Source: UBA1227 sp963629305
GTDB taxonomy: Bacteria; Bacillota; Clostridia; Oscillospirales; Acutalibacteraceae
Reading direction: 5' to 3'
Length of the DNA stretch: 64,000 nt
NCBI GenBank assembly: GCA_963629305.1
Contig: CAVGIJ010000005.1
Coordinates: 32,187 to 96,186, forward strand
The position numbers and the translations under genes were made by a program. Below the pieces are notes generated by a model that saw only the letters and a program-made list of their open reading frames with translations, had not been told where the DNA came from and did not search any database. Of this stretch, positions 32,638-42,036 are shown one piece after another; position 1 is the first letter of the stretch; every line of letters starts with the position of its first letter.

Positions 32638-34605
32638 ATGCCGGACAGGTTCATTTTGAAAAGTAAATACAAGCCGACAGGTGATCAGCCGCAGGCCATA
32701 GATAAACTTGTTCACGGTATAAATGACGGTTATAAGGAACAGACTTTGCTTGGTGTTACTGGCTCGGGTAAAACATTCACAATGGCAAACGTAATTGAAA
32801 GGATAAACAAACCGACACTTGTTTTGGCACACAACAAAACACTTGCCGCACAGCTTTGCTCGGAATTTCGCGAGATGTTTCCCGACAATGCAGTTGAGTA
32901 TTTTGTGAGTTATTACGATTACTACCAACCGGAGGCATATGTTCCGACAACAGATACTTACATTGAAAAAGATTCATCCATTAATGATGAAATAGATAAA
33001 TTGCGTCATTCCGCGACGTTTTCACTGTCGGAGAGACGTGACGTTATAATTGTTGCGTCGGTTTCATGTATTTACTCGATAGGTGATCCGGAAGAGTACA
33101 AGAACATGATTTTGTCACTTCGTCCGGGTATGGAAAAAGCAAGGGATGAAGTTATCTCAAAGCTTGTTGAGATACAGTATGAAAGAAATGACATCAACTT
33201 TATAAGAGACAAATTCAGAGTACGCGGAGATACTGTTGAGGTGTATCCTGCGGGTTATTCCGAAACGGCTTTACGCATTGAATTTTTCGGAGATGAGATT
33301 GACAGGATATGCGAGATAAATCCGCTTACCGGCGAGATAAAGTCTACATTGTCCCATGTTGCCATTTATCCGGCATCGCACTACGTTGTAAATGCAGATA
33401 CCCGTGAAGAAGCCATTTCGGATATCATGCGCGAGTGTGCGCAGCGCGTTGCGGAGTTTGAAGAAGCGGGAAAGCTTATTGAGGCGCAGCGCATAAAACA
33501 GAGAACAGAATATGACATGGAGATGCTCAGGGAAACCGGTATATGCAGCGGAATCGAAAACTATTCGAGAGTTCTTTCAAGGCGTGAACCGGGTTCTACT
33601 CCGTATACGCTCCTTGATTTCTTCCCGGATGATTTTCTTATGTTTATTGATGAGGCGCACGTTACATTGCCGCAGGTTCGGGGCATGTACGGCGGGGATC
33701 ATGCGAGGAAAGAAAACCTTGTTGAGTATGGCTTCAGGCTTCCGTCCGCTTTTGATAACAGACCTCTTAATTTTGATGAATTTTACAGTCATATCAATCA
33801 GGTTGTATTTGTTTCGGCGACTCCCGGAGAGTTTGAACGTGAAAAGAGCGCGCAGATTGTCGAGCAGCTTATAAGACCAACCGGTTTGCTTGATCCTATG
33901 ATTACCGTAAAGCCTGTTGAGGGTCAGATTGATGACCTTGTTTCACAGATAAATATGCGTACAGAACGCGGCGAACGTGTGCTTGTTACTACGCTCACCA
34001 AAAAAATGGCTGAGGATCTCACTGATTATTTTGAAAATTTCGGCATAAAAGTACGGTACATGCACCATGATATTGACACCATAGAGCGTATGCAGATAAT
34101 CCGTGACCTTCGTCTTCGAGAATTTGATGTTCTTGTCGGAATAAATCTTCTCCGTGAGGGACTGGACATACCCGAGGTATCCCTTGTTGCAATTTTAGAT
34201 GCTGACAAGGAGGGCTTCCTCCGTTCGGAAACATCGCTTGTACAGACCATAGGACGCGCGGCGAGAAACGCAAACGGAGAGGTAATCATGTACGCGGACA
34301 GCGTTACACCGTCCATGGAACGGGCGATAACCGAGACGTATAGAAGACGTGAGATTCAGGAAACATACAACAGGGAACACGGAATTGTTCCGAAGACAAT
34401 AAAGAAAGATGTCAGAGACGTCATTGAAATAACGTCAAAAGTTAATAAGGAGAAATCTGAAAACGGTAAACGTCTTACAAAGGCACAGCGCATGAAAGAA
34501 ATTGAAGAACTCACAAAACAGATGCGTGCTGCTGCGAGAATACTTGACTTTGAGCTTGCGGCTTATCTCCGCGATGAAATAAAGAAATTACAGGAAGGCA
34601 AATAA
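32638..34605 (+). CDS. uvrB: excinuclease ABC subunit B
   Basis: DNA-damage recognition helicase of nucleotide excision repair. Walker A GVTGSGKTFTMAN, the damage-probing beta-hairpin YYDYYQPEAYVP, the DEAH box, and helicase motif VI QTIGRAARN are present. The C-terminal UVR domain (RILDFELAAYLRDEIKKL) binds UvrC. 655 residues, full length. GGCAGGAGG precedes the ATG. uvrA follows after one base, so both are co-translated. Confidence 0.98.
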   Translation: MPDRFILKSKYKPTGDQPQAIDKLVHGINDGYKEQTLLGVTGSGKTFTMANVIERINKPTLVLAHNKTLAAQLCSEFREMFPDNAVEYFVSYYDYYQPEAYVPTTDTYIEKDSSINDEIDKLRHSATFSLSERRDVIIVASVSCIYSIGDPEEYKNMILSLRPGMEKARDEVISKLVEIQYERNDINFIRDKFRVRGDTVEVYPAGYSETALRIEFFGDEIDRICEINPLTGEIKSTLSHVAIYPASHYVVNADTREEAISDIMRECAQRVAEFEEAGKLIEAQRIKQRTEYDMEMLRETGICSGIENYSRVLSRREPGSTPYTLLDFFPDDFLMFIDEAHVTLPQVRGMYGGDHARKENLVEYGFRLPSAFDNRPLNFDEFYSHINQVVFVSATPGEFEREKSAQIVEQLIRPTGLLDPMITVKPVEGQIDDLVSQINMRTERGERVLVTTLTKKMAEDLTDYFENFGIKVRYMHHDIDTIERMQIIRDLRLREFDVLVGINLLREGLDIPEVSLVAILDADKEGFLRSETSLVQTIGRAARNANGEVIMYADSVTPSMERAITETYRRREIQETYNREHGIVPKTIKKDVRDVIEITSKVNKEKSENGKRLTKAQRMKEIEELTKQMRAAARILDFELAAYLRDEIKKLQEGK

Positions 34606-34606
34606 G

Positions 34607-37432
34607 ATGGCAATTAAAGAAATCTACGTTAAAGGTGCAAGGGAACACAACCTTAAAAATATTTCTCTAACTATCCCAAGGGACAAGTTTATAGTTTTTA
34701 CGGGACTTTCCGGCTCGGGAAAATCTTCGCTTGCATTTGATACCATATACGCAGAGGGCCAAAGACGCTATATGGAATCCCTGTCATCATATGCACGTCA
34801 GTTTCTCGGACTTATGGAAAAGCCTAAGGTGGAGCTTATAGAGGGCTTAAGCCCTGCCATATCCATTGACCAGAAAACCACTTCAAAAAATCCGCGTTCA
34901 ACAGTAGGCACGGTAACGGAGATATACGACTATTTAAGACTTCTTTATGCAAGAATCGGCATACCTCATTGCCCTGTGTGCGGCAAAGAGATACGTTCCC
35001 AAAGTATTGATCAGATAGTTGATAAGATTCTTGAGCTCCCGGAAAAGACAAAGATACAGGTTATGGCACCTATTGCACGCGGTAAAAAGGGAGAGTACGT
35101 AAAAGAACTTGAATCCGCCGCAAAGCAAGGATTTGTCAGAGCCAGGATTGACGGTGAGGTTCACGATCTGTCAGAGAAAATAAAACTTGAAAAGAATATC
35201 AAACATAACATTGAAATCGTTGTTGACCGTCTTGTTATAAAGGACGGTATAACAAGCAGACTTACAGACTCCGTTGAGACTGCATCAAAACTTGCAAAAG
35301 GTATTGTTGTCATTGATGTTATCGGCGGAGAAGAACTTGAATTTTCACAGACATTTGCATGTCCGGAGCACGGCATTTCGGTTACCGAGCTTGCCCCGCG
35401 TATGTTTTCATTCAATAATCCGTTTGGTGCATGTGATCGGTGCAGCGGTCTCGGTGAATATACAACTATTGATGAGGATCTTCTCATACCCGACAACAAC
35501 CTTTCAATAAGGGACGGAGCGTTAAAGTGCTACGGATGGTCAAAGGTTGACGGCGGCACAATGGCTGAAATGTTCTTTGACGGCATAGCAAAACACTACG
35601 GCTTTTCAATAGATGTTCCCGTCAAGAAAATGAAGAGGGAAGACCTTGAGAAGATTCTTTACGGAACGAACGGTGAGCGTATAAAATACAGCCACAGCAG
35701 CACATACAGTACAGGTACGTTTTACGGAAAGTTTGAGGGCGTAATTCCGAATCTTATGCGTAAGTATGAAGAGACTACCTCCGAGTCCTCAAAACGCCAA
35801 ATAGAGGCTGTGATGGCTACACACAAGTGTGAAAAATGTCACGGCAGACGCCTCAATCCCATTAGCCTTGCAGTAACCGTCGGCGGATTATCAATCGATG
35901 AGCTCACATCACTTTCTATAAAAAAAGAACTCGATTTTTTTGAAAATCTTAAGCTTACCGAGCGCGAGACAGTAATTGCGGAACTTATACTGAAAGAAAT
36001 TAAATCACGTCTTAACTTCCTTTGCAGTGTAGGACTTGATTACCTGAATCTTTCACGAAAGGCGGGAACACTCTCGGGAGGTGAAAGCCAGCGTATACGT
36101 CTTGCTACTCAAATAGGTTCGTCTCTCATGGGTGTTCTTTACATACTTGATGAACCTTCAATAGGGCTTCACCAGCGTGATAATGACAAGCTTATTGAGA
36201 CACTTAAACGCCTTCGTGATCTCGGCAATACACTGATTGTCGTTGAACATGACGAGGATACCATGCGTGCGTCGGATTACATCGTGGACATCGGTCCGGG
36301 TGCAGGCATAAACGGAGGAAACATTGTATGTGCGGGAACTCCAAAGGAAATTATGGAGTGTAAGGAGTCCGTGACCGGTCAATTCCTTTCGGGCGAAAGA
36401 AGGATTGCCGTTCCGAAAAAACGCAGAAAGGGCAACGGAAAATTCCTCACTGTAAAAGGTGCCGCGGAAAACAATCTGAAAGATGTCAATGTAAAAATCC
36501 CTCTCGGAACCCTTACCTGTGTAACGGGTGTCTCCGGCTCGGGAAAATCCTCACTTGTAAATGAAATCATTCAGAAAACACTTGCCAGAGATCTTAACAG
36601 AGCAAAGACATTTCCGGGAAAAGTTAAGTCGATTACAGGACTTGAAAATCTTGACAAGGTTATAGATATTGATCAGTCTCCTATAGGCCGTATGCCGAGT
36701 TCAAACCCTGCAACCTATACGAATCTTTTCAATGATATCCGTACACTTTTTGCGCAGACACAGGACGCAAAAATCAGAGGCTATAATGCCGGACGTTTCT
36801 CTTTCAATGTAAAAGGCGGAAGATGTGAAGCCTGTAAGGGCGACGGTATTGTTAAAATAGAGATGCATTTCCTTGCCGATGTATATGTACCTTGCGAGGT
36901 ATGCGGCGGCTCACGTTATAACAGAGAAACGCTCGAGGTTAAGTACAAGGGCAAAAACATTGCCGATGTTCTTGCGATGAGTGTTGATGAAGCAGTTGAA
37001 TTTTTCTCCGCAGTACCGAAAATTTACAACAGATTAAAGACTCTTCAGGAGGTCGGCCTCGGTTACGTAACACTCGGTCAACCCGCAACAACTCTTTCGG
37101 GAGGCGAGGCGCAGAGGGTAAAGCTCGCAACCGAACTTTCAAAACGTTCCACAGGAAAGACGTTCTATATACTTGATGAGCCTACAACAGGACTCCATTC
37201 AGCTGATGTTGAAAAGTTGATTGAGGTTCTGCAAAAACTCGTTGATGCCGGAAATACCGTTCTCGTAATTGAACACAACCTTGACGTTATAAAGACAGCG
37301 GATTACATCATTGACCTCGGACCGGAGGGAGGAGATAAGGGCGGCACCATTGTCGCAACGGGAACTCCGGAAAAGGTTTCCAAATGTGAAAATTCATATA
37401 CAGGCATGTATCTTAAAAAGATGTTGAAGTAA
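34607..37432 (+). CDS. uvrA: excinuclease ABC subunit A
   Basis: Damage sensor that loads UvrB. 941 residues with two ABC-type ATPase modules: Walker A GLSGSGKSSLAF and GVSGSGKSSLVNE, signatures LSGGESQRIRLA and LSGGEAQRVKLA. Three zinc modules are visible: CPVCGKEI; CPEH/CDRC with CEKCHGRRL; and CEACKGDGIVKIEM...CEVCGG. Directly behind uvrB in the same operon. Nothing unusual. Confidence 0.98.
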   Translation: MAIKEIYVKGAREHNLKNISLTIPRDKFIVFTGLSGSGKSSLAFDTIYAEGQRRYMESLSSYARQFLGLMEKPKVELIEGLSPAISIDQKTTSKNPRSTVGTVTEIYDYLRLLYARIGIPHCPVCGKEIRSQSIDQIVDKILELPEKTKIQVMAPIARGKKGEYVKELESAAKQGFVRARIDGEVHDLSEKIKLEKNIKHNIEIVVDRLVIKDGITSRLTDSVETASKLAKGIVVIDVIGGEELEFSQTFACPEHGISVTELAPRMFSFNNPFGACDRCSGLGEYTTIDEDLLIPDNNLSIRDGALKCYGWSKVDGGTMAEMFFDGIAKHYGFSIDVPVKKMKREDLEKILYGTNGERIKYSHSSTYSTGTFYGKFEGVIPNLMRKYEETTSESSKRQIEAVMATHKCEKCHGRRLNPISLAVTVGGLSIDELTSLSIKKELDFFENLKLTERETVIAELILKEIKSRLNFLCSVGLDYLNLSRKAGTLSGGESQRIRLATQIGSSLMGVLYILDEPSIGLHQRDNDKLIETLKRLRDLGNTLIVVEHDEDTMRASDYIVDIGPGAGINGGNIVCAGTPKEIMECKESVTGQFLSGERRIAVPKKRRKGNGKFLTVKGAAENNLKDVNVKIPLGTLTCVTGVSGSGKSSLVNEIIQKTLARDLNRAKTFPGKVKSITGLENLDKVIDIDQSPIGRMPSSNPATYTNLFNDIRTLFAQTQDAKIRGYNAGRFSFNVKGGRCEACKGDGIVKIEMHFLADVYVPCEVCGGSRYNRETLEVKYKGKNIADVLAMSVDEAVEFFSAVPKIYNRLKTLQEVGLGYVTLGQPATTLSGGEAQRVKLATELSKRSTGKTFYILDEPTTGLHSADVEKLIEVLQKLVDAGNTVLVIEHNLDVIKTADYIIDLGPEGGDKGGTIVATGTPEKVSKCENSYTGMYLKKMLK

Positions 37433-37512
37433 ATCGGAAAATAAAGTATAATAAATCATATTTTTATGTTGATTGATTTTTTTCATATTTATTTTTTAAG
37501 GAGATACATCTT

Positions 37513-37701
37513 ATGTTTTTAAGCAAAATTTTGGGGATTGAAGACTCATTTTTAAAATCGCTTATTTATGTATGCTGTCTTTTTGTTTTTTATACGGTTT
37601 TCGGCTCTCTTGTATATGTTGCACTTGTAGGCACCCCGATGTTTGCCGAAAAATTTGTCAAATTTGCAGACAGTACAGCTGAAAATCAAATTGTTCAATA
37701 A
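37513..37701 (+). CDS. small single-span membrane protein
   Basis: 62 residues with one or two hydrophobic stretches (FLKSLIYVCCLFVFYTVFG and LVYVALVG). TTAAGGAG precedes the ATG by about 9 bases and a terminator follows the stop, so it is probably a real single-gene unit. Family and role unknown. Confidence 0.6.
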   Translation: MFLSKILGIEDSFLKSLIYVCCLFVFYTVFGSLVYVALVGTPMFAEKFVKFADSTAENQIVQ

Positions 37702-37707
37702 TTAACG

Positions 37708-37735
37708 AATCCGATTGCATGTGCGCAATCGGATT
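37708..37735 (+). terminator. intrinsic terminator
   Basis: AATCCGATTGC pairs with GCAATCGGATT, followed by TTT, just after the small membrane protein. Confidence 0.8.
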
Positions 37736-37769
37736 TTTCCATATAAAACTAATTTATTAAGGAGATATC

Positions 37770-39767
37770 ATGAGAGAGTATCCTAATTATCAAATAAAAG
37801 ATCTTGAGTATTTGAGACTTTTGGCGCAAAAATATCCGACTGCACAGGCTGCGGCTACCGAGATAATCAACCTTAAAGCCATTCTGAATCTTCCGAAGGC
37901 AACTGAGCATTTCATTTCGGATATTCACGGAGAGTATGAAGCTTTTACACACATAATGAGAAGTGCGTCCGGCGCTATCAAAGAAAAAATTGATATGCTT
38001 TTTACGGATCAGCTTGACGAAAATGAGAGAGCTACCCTTGCAACGGTTGTTTATTATCCGAATGAAAAGATAAAAGATGTAACAGAGCATATGTCAAATG
38101 AGGAAAAAGAGGAGTGGTACAGAACAACTCTGAATTATCTTATTGAACTCTGTCACCTTGTTACTTCCAAATATACACGATCAAAAGTACGTAAGGCACT
38201 TCCGGAAGCATATGCATATGTTATTGATGAACTTCTTAATACCGACTTCACACTTCACAATAAAAAAGATTATTATGACAACATAATCACTACTATAATC
38301 GACATTGGGAAAGCACCGGATTTCATTGTTGCGGTCTGCCATGTCATCCAAAGACTCATTGTTGACCATCTCCATATTGTCGGAGATATATTTGACAGAG
38401 GACCGAGAGCGGACATTGTTATGGAGGACCTTATTTCTCATCACTCGGTTGATATCCAGTGGGGAAATCATGATATTGTTTGGATGGGAGCGGCTGCAGG
38501 ATCTGAGGTTTGTATTGCCACGGTTCTTTCAAACTCAATACGTTATAACAATCTCCATGTTTTAGAGACAGGATACGGTATCAGTTTGCGTGCTCTTTCG
38601 GTTTTTGCAAATGATCACTACAGTGAATCGGATACATCGCGGTACATTGCAGATATTGACGACATGGATCAAACTAAAAAAGTTATCACCGAAAAAGATA
38701 TTCAGCAAACCGGACGAATGGCAAAGGCTATCACCATCATCCTCTTTAAACTTGAGGGGCAGGCCATAAAAAGAAATCCGGAATTCAACATGGATGACAG
38801 ACTTCTTTTTGATAATGTCGATTTTGAAAAAGGTACAATCAACCTTGACGGTAAGATTTATAAGCTGCTTGATACGGATTTCCCGACTGTTAACCCGACG
38901 GATCCGTATGCACTCACATCTGAAGAAAAAGAGCTTATGGCGGAATTTACAGACAATTTCAGGGCGTCTGAAAAATTGCAAGAACATATCAAATTTTTGT
39001 TTAGCAAAGGGTCGATGTATCGCTGTTACAACGGAAATCTTCTTTTCCACGGTGCTATTCCGATGGATGAAGACGGCTGCTTCAGACAGTTCGAATACGA
39101 GGGAAACACCTACAGCGGAAAGAACCTTTTGGACTTTTGTGTTGATAAGGCACGTGACGGATATTTTGCAGATGAAAATACAGATATTCGTCAGTCCGGA
39201 CAGGACTTTATGTGGTTTTTGTGGTGCGGTAAGTTTTCTCCGCTTTTCGCACGTGATAAGATAACTACATTTGAACGCAGACTTATTGACGACAGTTCAA
39301 CGTGGATTGAGAATAAGGACCCGTATTATGAGGTTACTAAAACCGCTGCCGGATGCGAACTTATCCTTCGTGAATTCGGTCTCGGCGGAAAACATTCGCA
39401 CATAATAAACGGACATACGCCTGTAAGAAGTAAGGACGGAGAAAGTCCCGTAAAAGGCGAGGGAAAGCTTATAGATATTGACGGCGGTTTCTGCAGAGCG
39501 TACCAGAAAGCTACGGGAATTGCAGGGTATACTCTCATCTACAACTCATATATCATGCGTCTTTCGTCACACGATGCATTTACAAGCAGAGAAGAAGCCA
39601 TAAGATACAATAAAGATATTCTTTCCGCGTCTGTTGTTTTTGAACGACTTGATAAACGAATAAAAATCAGTGAAACGGATAACGGAAAAAAGCTTCAAAA
39701 GCAGATATATAACTTAAATAGGCTCCTCAATGCATACAAGCTCGGTATCATTGCCGAAAAGGAATAA
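37770..39767 (+). CDS. fbp: fructose-1,6-bisphosphatase class III
   Basis: Gluconeogenic phosphatase of the large Firmicute class III, 665 residues. Metallophosphatase motifs: ISDIHGEYEAF (metal site), GDIFDRGPRADIVME, WGNHDIVWMGA and, later, INGHTPVRSKDGE. The class is specific to Firmicutes and some others and unrelated to class I enzymes. AAGGAGATATC-ATG start. It stands alone between terminators. Confidence 0.97.
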   Translation: MREYPNYQIKDLEYLRLLAQKYPTAQAAATEIINLKAILNLPKATEHFISDIHGEYEAFTHIMRSASGAIKEKIDMLFTDQLDENERATLATVVYYPNEKIKDVTEHMSNEEKEEWYRTTLNYLIELCHLVTSKYTRSKVRKALPEAYAYVIDELLNTDFTLHNKKDYYDNIITTIIDIGKAPDFIVAVCHVIQRLIVDHLHIVGDIFDRGPRADIVMEDLISHHSVDIQWGNHDIVWMGAAAGSEVCIATVLSNSIRYNNLHVLETGYGISLRALSVFANDHYSESDTSRYIADIDDMDQTKKVITEKDIQQTGRMAKAITIILFKLEGQAIKRNPEFNMDDRLLFDNVDFEKGTINLDGKIYKLLDTDFPTVNPTDPYALTSEEKELMAEFTDNFRASEKLQEHIKFLFSKGSMYRCYNGNLLFHGAIPMDEDGCFRQFEYEGNTYSGKNLLDFCVDKARDGYFADENTDIRQSGQDFMWFLWCGKFSPLFARDKITTFERRLIDDSSTWIENKDPYYEVTKTAAGCELILREFGLGGKHSHIINGHTPVRSKDGESPVKGEGKLIDIDGGFCRAYQKATGIAGYTLIYNSYIMRLSSHDAFTSREEAIRYNKDILSASVVFERLDKRIKISETDNGKKLQKQIYNLNRLLNAYKLGIIAEKE

Positions 39768-39780
39768 AAATGAACTGAAA

Positions 39781-39827
39781 AACAAACTCCCGGGTCATTA
39801 CGATTACCTGAGAGTTTGTTCTTTTTT
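39781..39827 (+). terminator. intrinsic terminator after fbp
   Basis: AACAAACTC pairs with GAGTTTGTT with an inner GGT/ACC, followed by CTTTTTT. The 150 bases from here to recJ hold A/T-rich sequence with two TATAAT hexamers (near 39939 and 39956), the likely recJ promoter, and a small CGCAAA/TTTGCG hairpin. Confidence 0.7.
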
Positions 39828-39980
39828 CATAATTCCATATCTTAAGGCCCATTTTTACATTTAGTATAAGTCCGACAGGTTAAACGGCGCAAAAGGCGTT
39901 TCTTTGCGTAATTATAATTGAAAAAATACTGCATATCGTATATAATTTATAGGTTAGATTATAATAAATGAGGTTTGGAT

Positions 39981-42032
39981 ATGAGCCGTAAAAAGTGGCG
40001 CCTTGAAAAACTGAATAAAGACCAGGCGTCAGAGATTGCATCAAGATTCGGAATCGATGCTTTTCTTGCCCTTTTACTCTCGTCGCGCTGCTCCGAGTCC
40101 GATGAGGAGATAGAGAGGTTTCTCTGCAGGGATACAACACTCATTGATCCTTTTTTGCTTCCGGATATGGAGCTTGCCGTAGACAGAATAAATGATGCGA
40201 TTTTTGATTATGAAAAAATATGCATTTACGGGGACTACGATGCTGACGGCGTGACATCAACCGCGCTGCTCTATCTTTACCTTTCCGCACAGGGAGCCAA
40301 TGTAACATATATGCTTCCCGACCGTTCAAAGGATGGATACGGACTTTCTGCATCAGTGGTTGACCGCATTCATTCCCTTGGAACAAACCTCATTATAACA
40401 GTTGATAACGGTATTTCAGCCGTTGCCGAAGCTGAGTATATAATGAGTCTCGGCATGGACCTTGTTATAACCGACCATCATCTTCCGGGAGAAAAACTTC
40501 CCGACTGCGTGGCGGTCGTTGATCCTCACCGCACGGACATCCCGTGCCCGTTTACGGAATATGCCGGAGTAGGTGTGGCATTTAAACTTGCCTGCGCACT
40601 TGAGGGCGACGAACAGATAATTTTGTCTGATTTTGCTGATCTTGTTGCAGTCGGAACAGTTGCGGATATCGTTCCGCTTGTAGGTGAAAACAGACTTCTC
40701 GTAAAATACGGACTGAATCTGTTAAACGGCACGGTAAGGCCGGGACTGTCCTCACTTATCAATATTATCGGAATTTCCGGCAAGGAAGTTAAATCCGGAA
40801 ATATTTCATTCGGAATTGCTCCGAGAATCAATGCCGCAGGAAGAATGGAAAGTGCAGAATCCGCACTCGAACTTCTCATCTGTGATGAACACGGTGTCTC
40901 GGATGAAATGGCAGCTGAACTAAATGCTATAAATGCGTCGCGTCATGAAACCGAAAATCAGATATTTGATGAGTGTATCAGATATCTGGATACATATCCT
41001 CTGCAAAAAAGTCAGCCCGTTATAGTTGTTCACGGCAAAGGGTGGCACGAGGGTGTACTGGGAATTGTCGCCTCTAAACTCCTTGAGAGATTTTTAAGAC
41101 CTGTAATAGTTCTTACCGACAAGGATGACGGACTTTCAAAGGGCTCGGCGCGCTCCGTTGAGGGCTTTTCAATATTTGATGCTCTGTCTGCGTGCAACGG
41201 CTTACTTGAAATGTTCGGCGGTCATGAGCAGGCGGCGGGACTTACAATAAAAACAGGAAATATTGATGATTTCAGAGACAAAATCAACATGTATGCTTCA
41301 AAGCGTGGCAGGTCATACCCTGAAATTTCTGTTGATTGCAAGCTGGTTGCAGATGCAATTACACCTGAGTTTGTTGAAACTCTTAACCTACTTGAGCCAT
41401 TTGGAGCTGAAAATCCGGTCCCGGTTTTCGGGCTTTTTGAATTTCGGATTGACTCGATAGCTCTTTTAGGAGAGAAGAAGCAGCATGCCAGAATAACGGC
41501 ACATAAAGAGGGTAAGCAGACTCAGATAACCGTTATGAAGTTCAATATTGACAATGCATCATTCCCGTATGTAAGCGGAGATCTTGCGGACTTCATAGTT
41601 TCTTTGGATAAAAACGAGTGGAACGGACAGATAAAAGCGTCCGTTATTGCAAAGGGCATTCGTCCCTCCGGTCTCTCTGAGGACGACATGGTAAAGTCGG
41701 AGCTTCTTTATGACCGTATATTGCTCCGCGAAGAGCTTGACGGCGACAGCGCCGTTTACGCACTTCCGAGCAGAACACTTTTTGCGTCAATGTACACACT
41801 TTTCAAGCGCAGACAGCTTTCTGCAAATGAATATGAATATATCTCTGCTAAAGTTATGCAGCAGGGTGACAATATCTGCAAAGTCAGGGTTGCAATTCTT
41901 GCAATGAGCGAACTCGGACTTATAAGTATAGGTGAAGACAGTATGATCGGTGTACCTGAGGTATCCGAAAAGTTTGATCTTAATTCGGCACAGGTTATGA
42001 AATACATTTTGAAATTTATTGAAAGAGGGTGA
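39981..42032 (+). CDS. recJ: single-strand DNA exonuclease RecJ
   Basis: 5'-3' exonuclease of recombination and mismatch repair. DHH motifs are present: IYGDYDADGVTSTAL, TVDNGISA, VITDHHLPG; the DHHA1 motif is GGHEQAAGLTI. 683 residues, with the extra C-terminal domain typical of Firmicute RecJ. GAGG stands seven bases before ATG 39981; an in-frame TTG at 39975 is a poorer start. It precedes rel as in many Clostridia, though the apt gene often found between them is absent. Confidence 0.96.
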   Translation: MSRKKWRLEKLNKDQASEIASRFGIDAFLALLLSSRCSESDEEIERFLCRDTTLIDPFLLPDMELAVDRINDAIFDYEKICIYGDYDADGVTSTALLYLYLSAQGANVTYMLPDRSKDGYGLSASVVDRIHSLGTNLIITVDNGISAVAEAEYIMSLGMDLVITDHHLPGEKLPDCVAVVDPHRTDIPCPFTEYAGVGVAFKLACALEGDEQIILSDFADLVAVGTVADIVPLVGENRLLVKYGLNLLNGTVRPGLSSLINIIGISGKEVKSGNISFGIAPRINAAGRMESAESALELLICDEHGVSDEMAAELNAINASRHETENQIFDECIRYLDTYPLQKSQPVIVVHGKGWHEGVLGIVASKLLERFLRPVIVLTDKDDGLSKGSARSVEGFSIFDALSACNGLLEMFGGHEQAAGLTIKTGNIDDFRDKINMYASKRGRSYPEISVDCKLVADAITPEFVETLNLLEPFGAENPVPVFGLFEFRIDSIALLGEKKQHARITAHKEGKQTQITVMKFNIDNASFPYVSGDLADFIVSLDKNEWNGQIKASVIAKGIRPSGLSEDDMVKSELLYDRILLREELDGDSAVYALPSRTLFASMYTLFKRRQLSANEYEYISAKVMQQGDNICKVRVAILAMSELGLISIGEDSMIGVPEVSEKFDLNSAQVMKYILKFIERG

Positions 42033-42036
42033 ACTC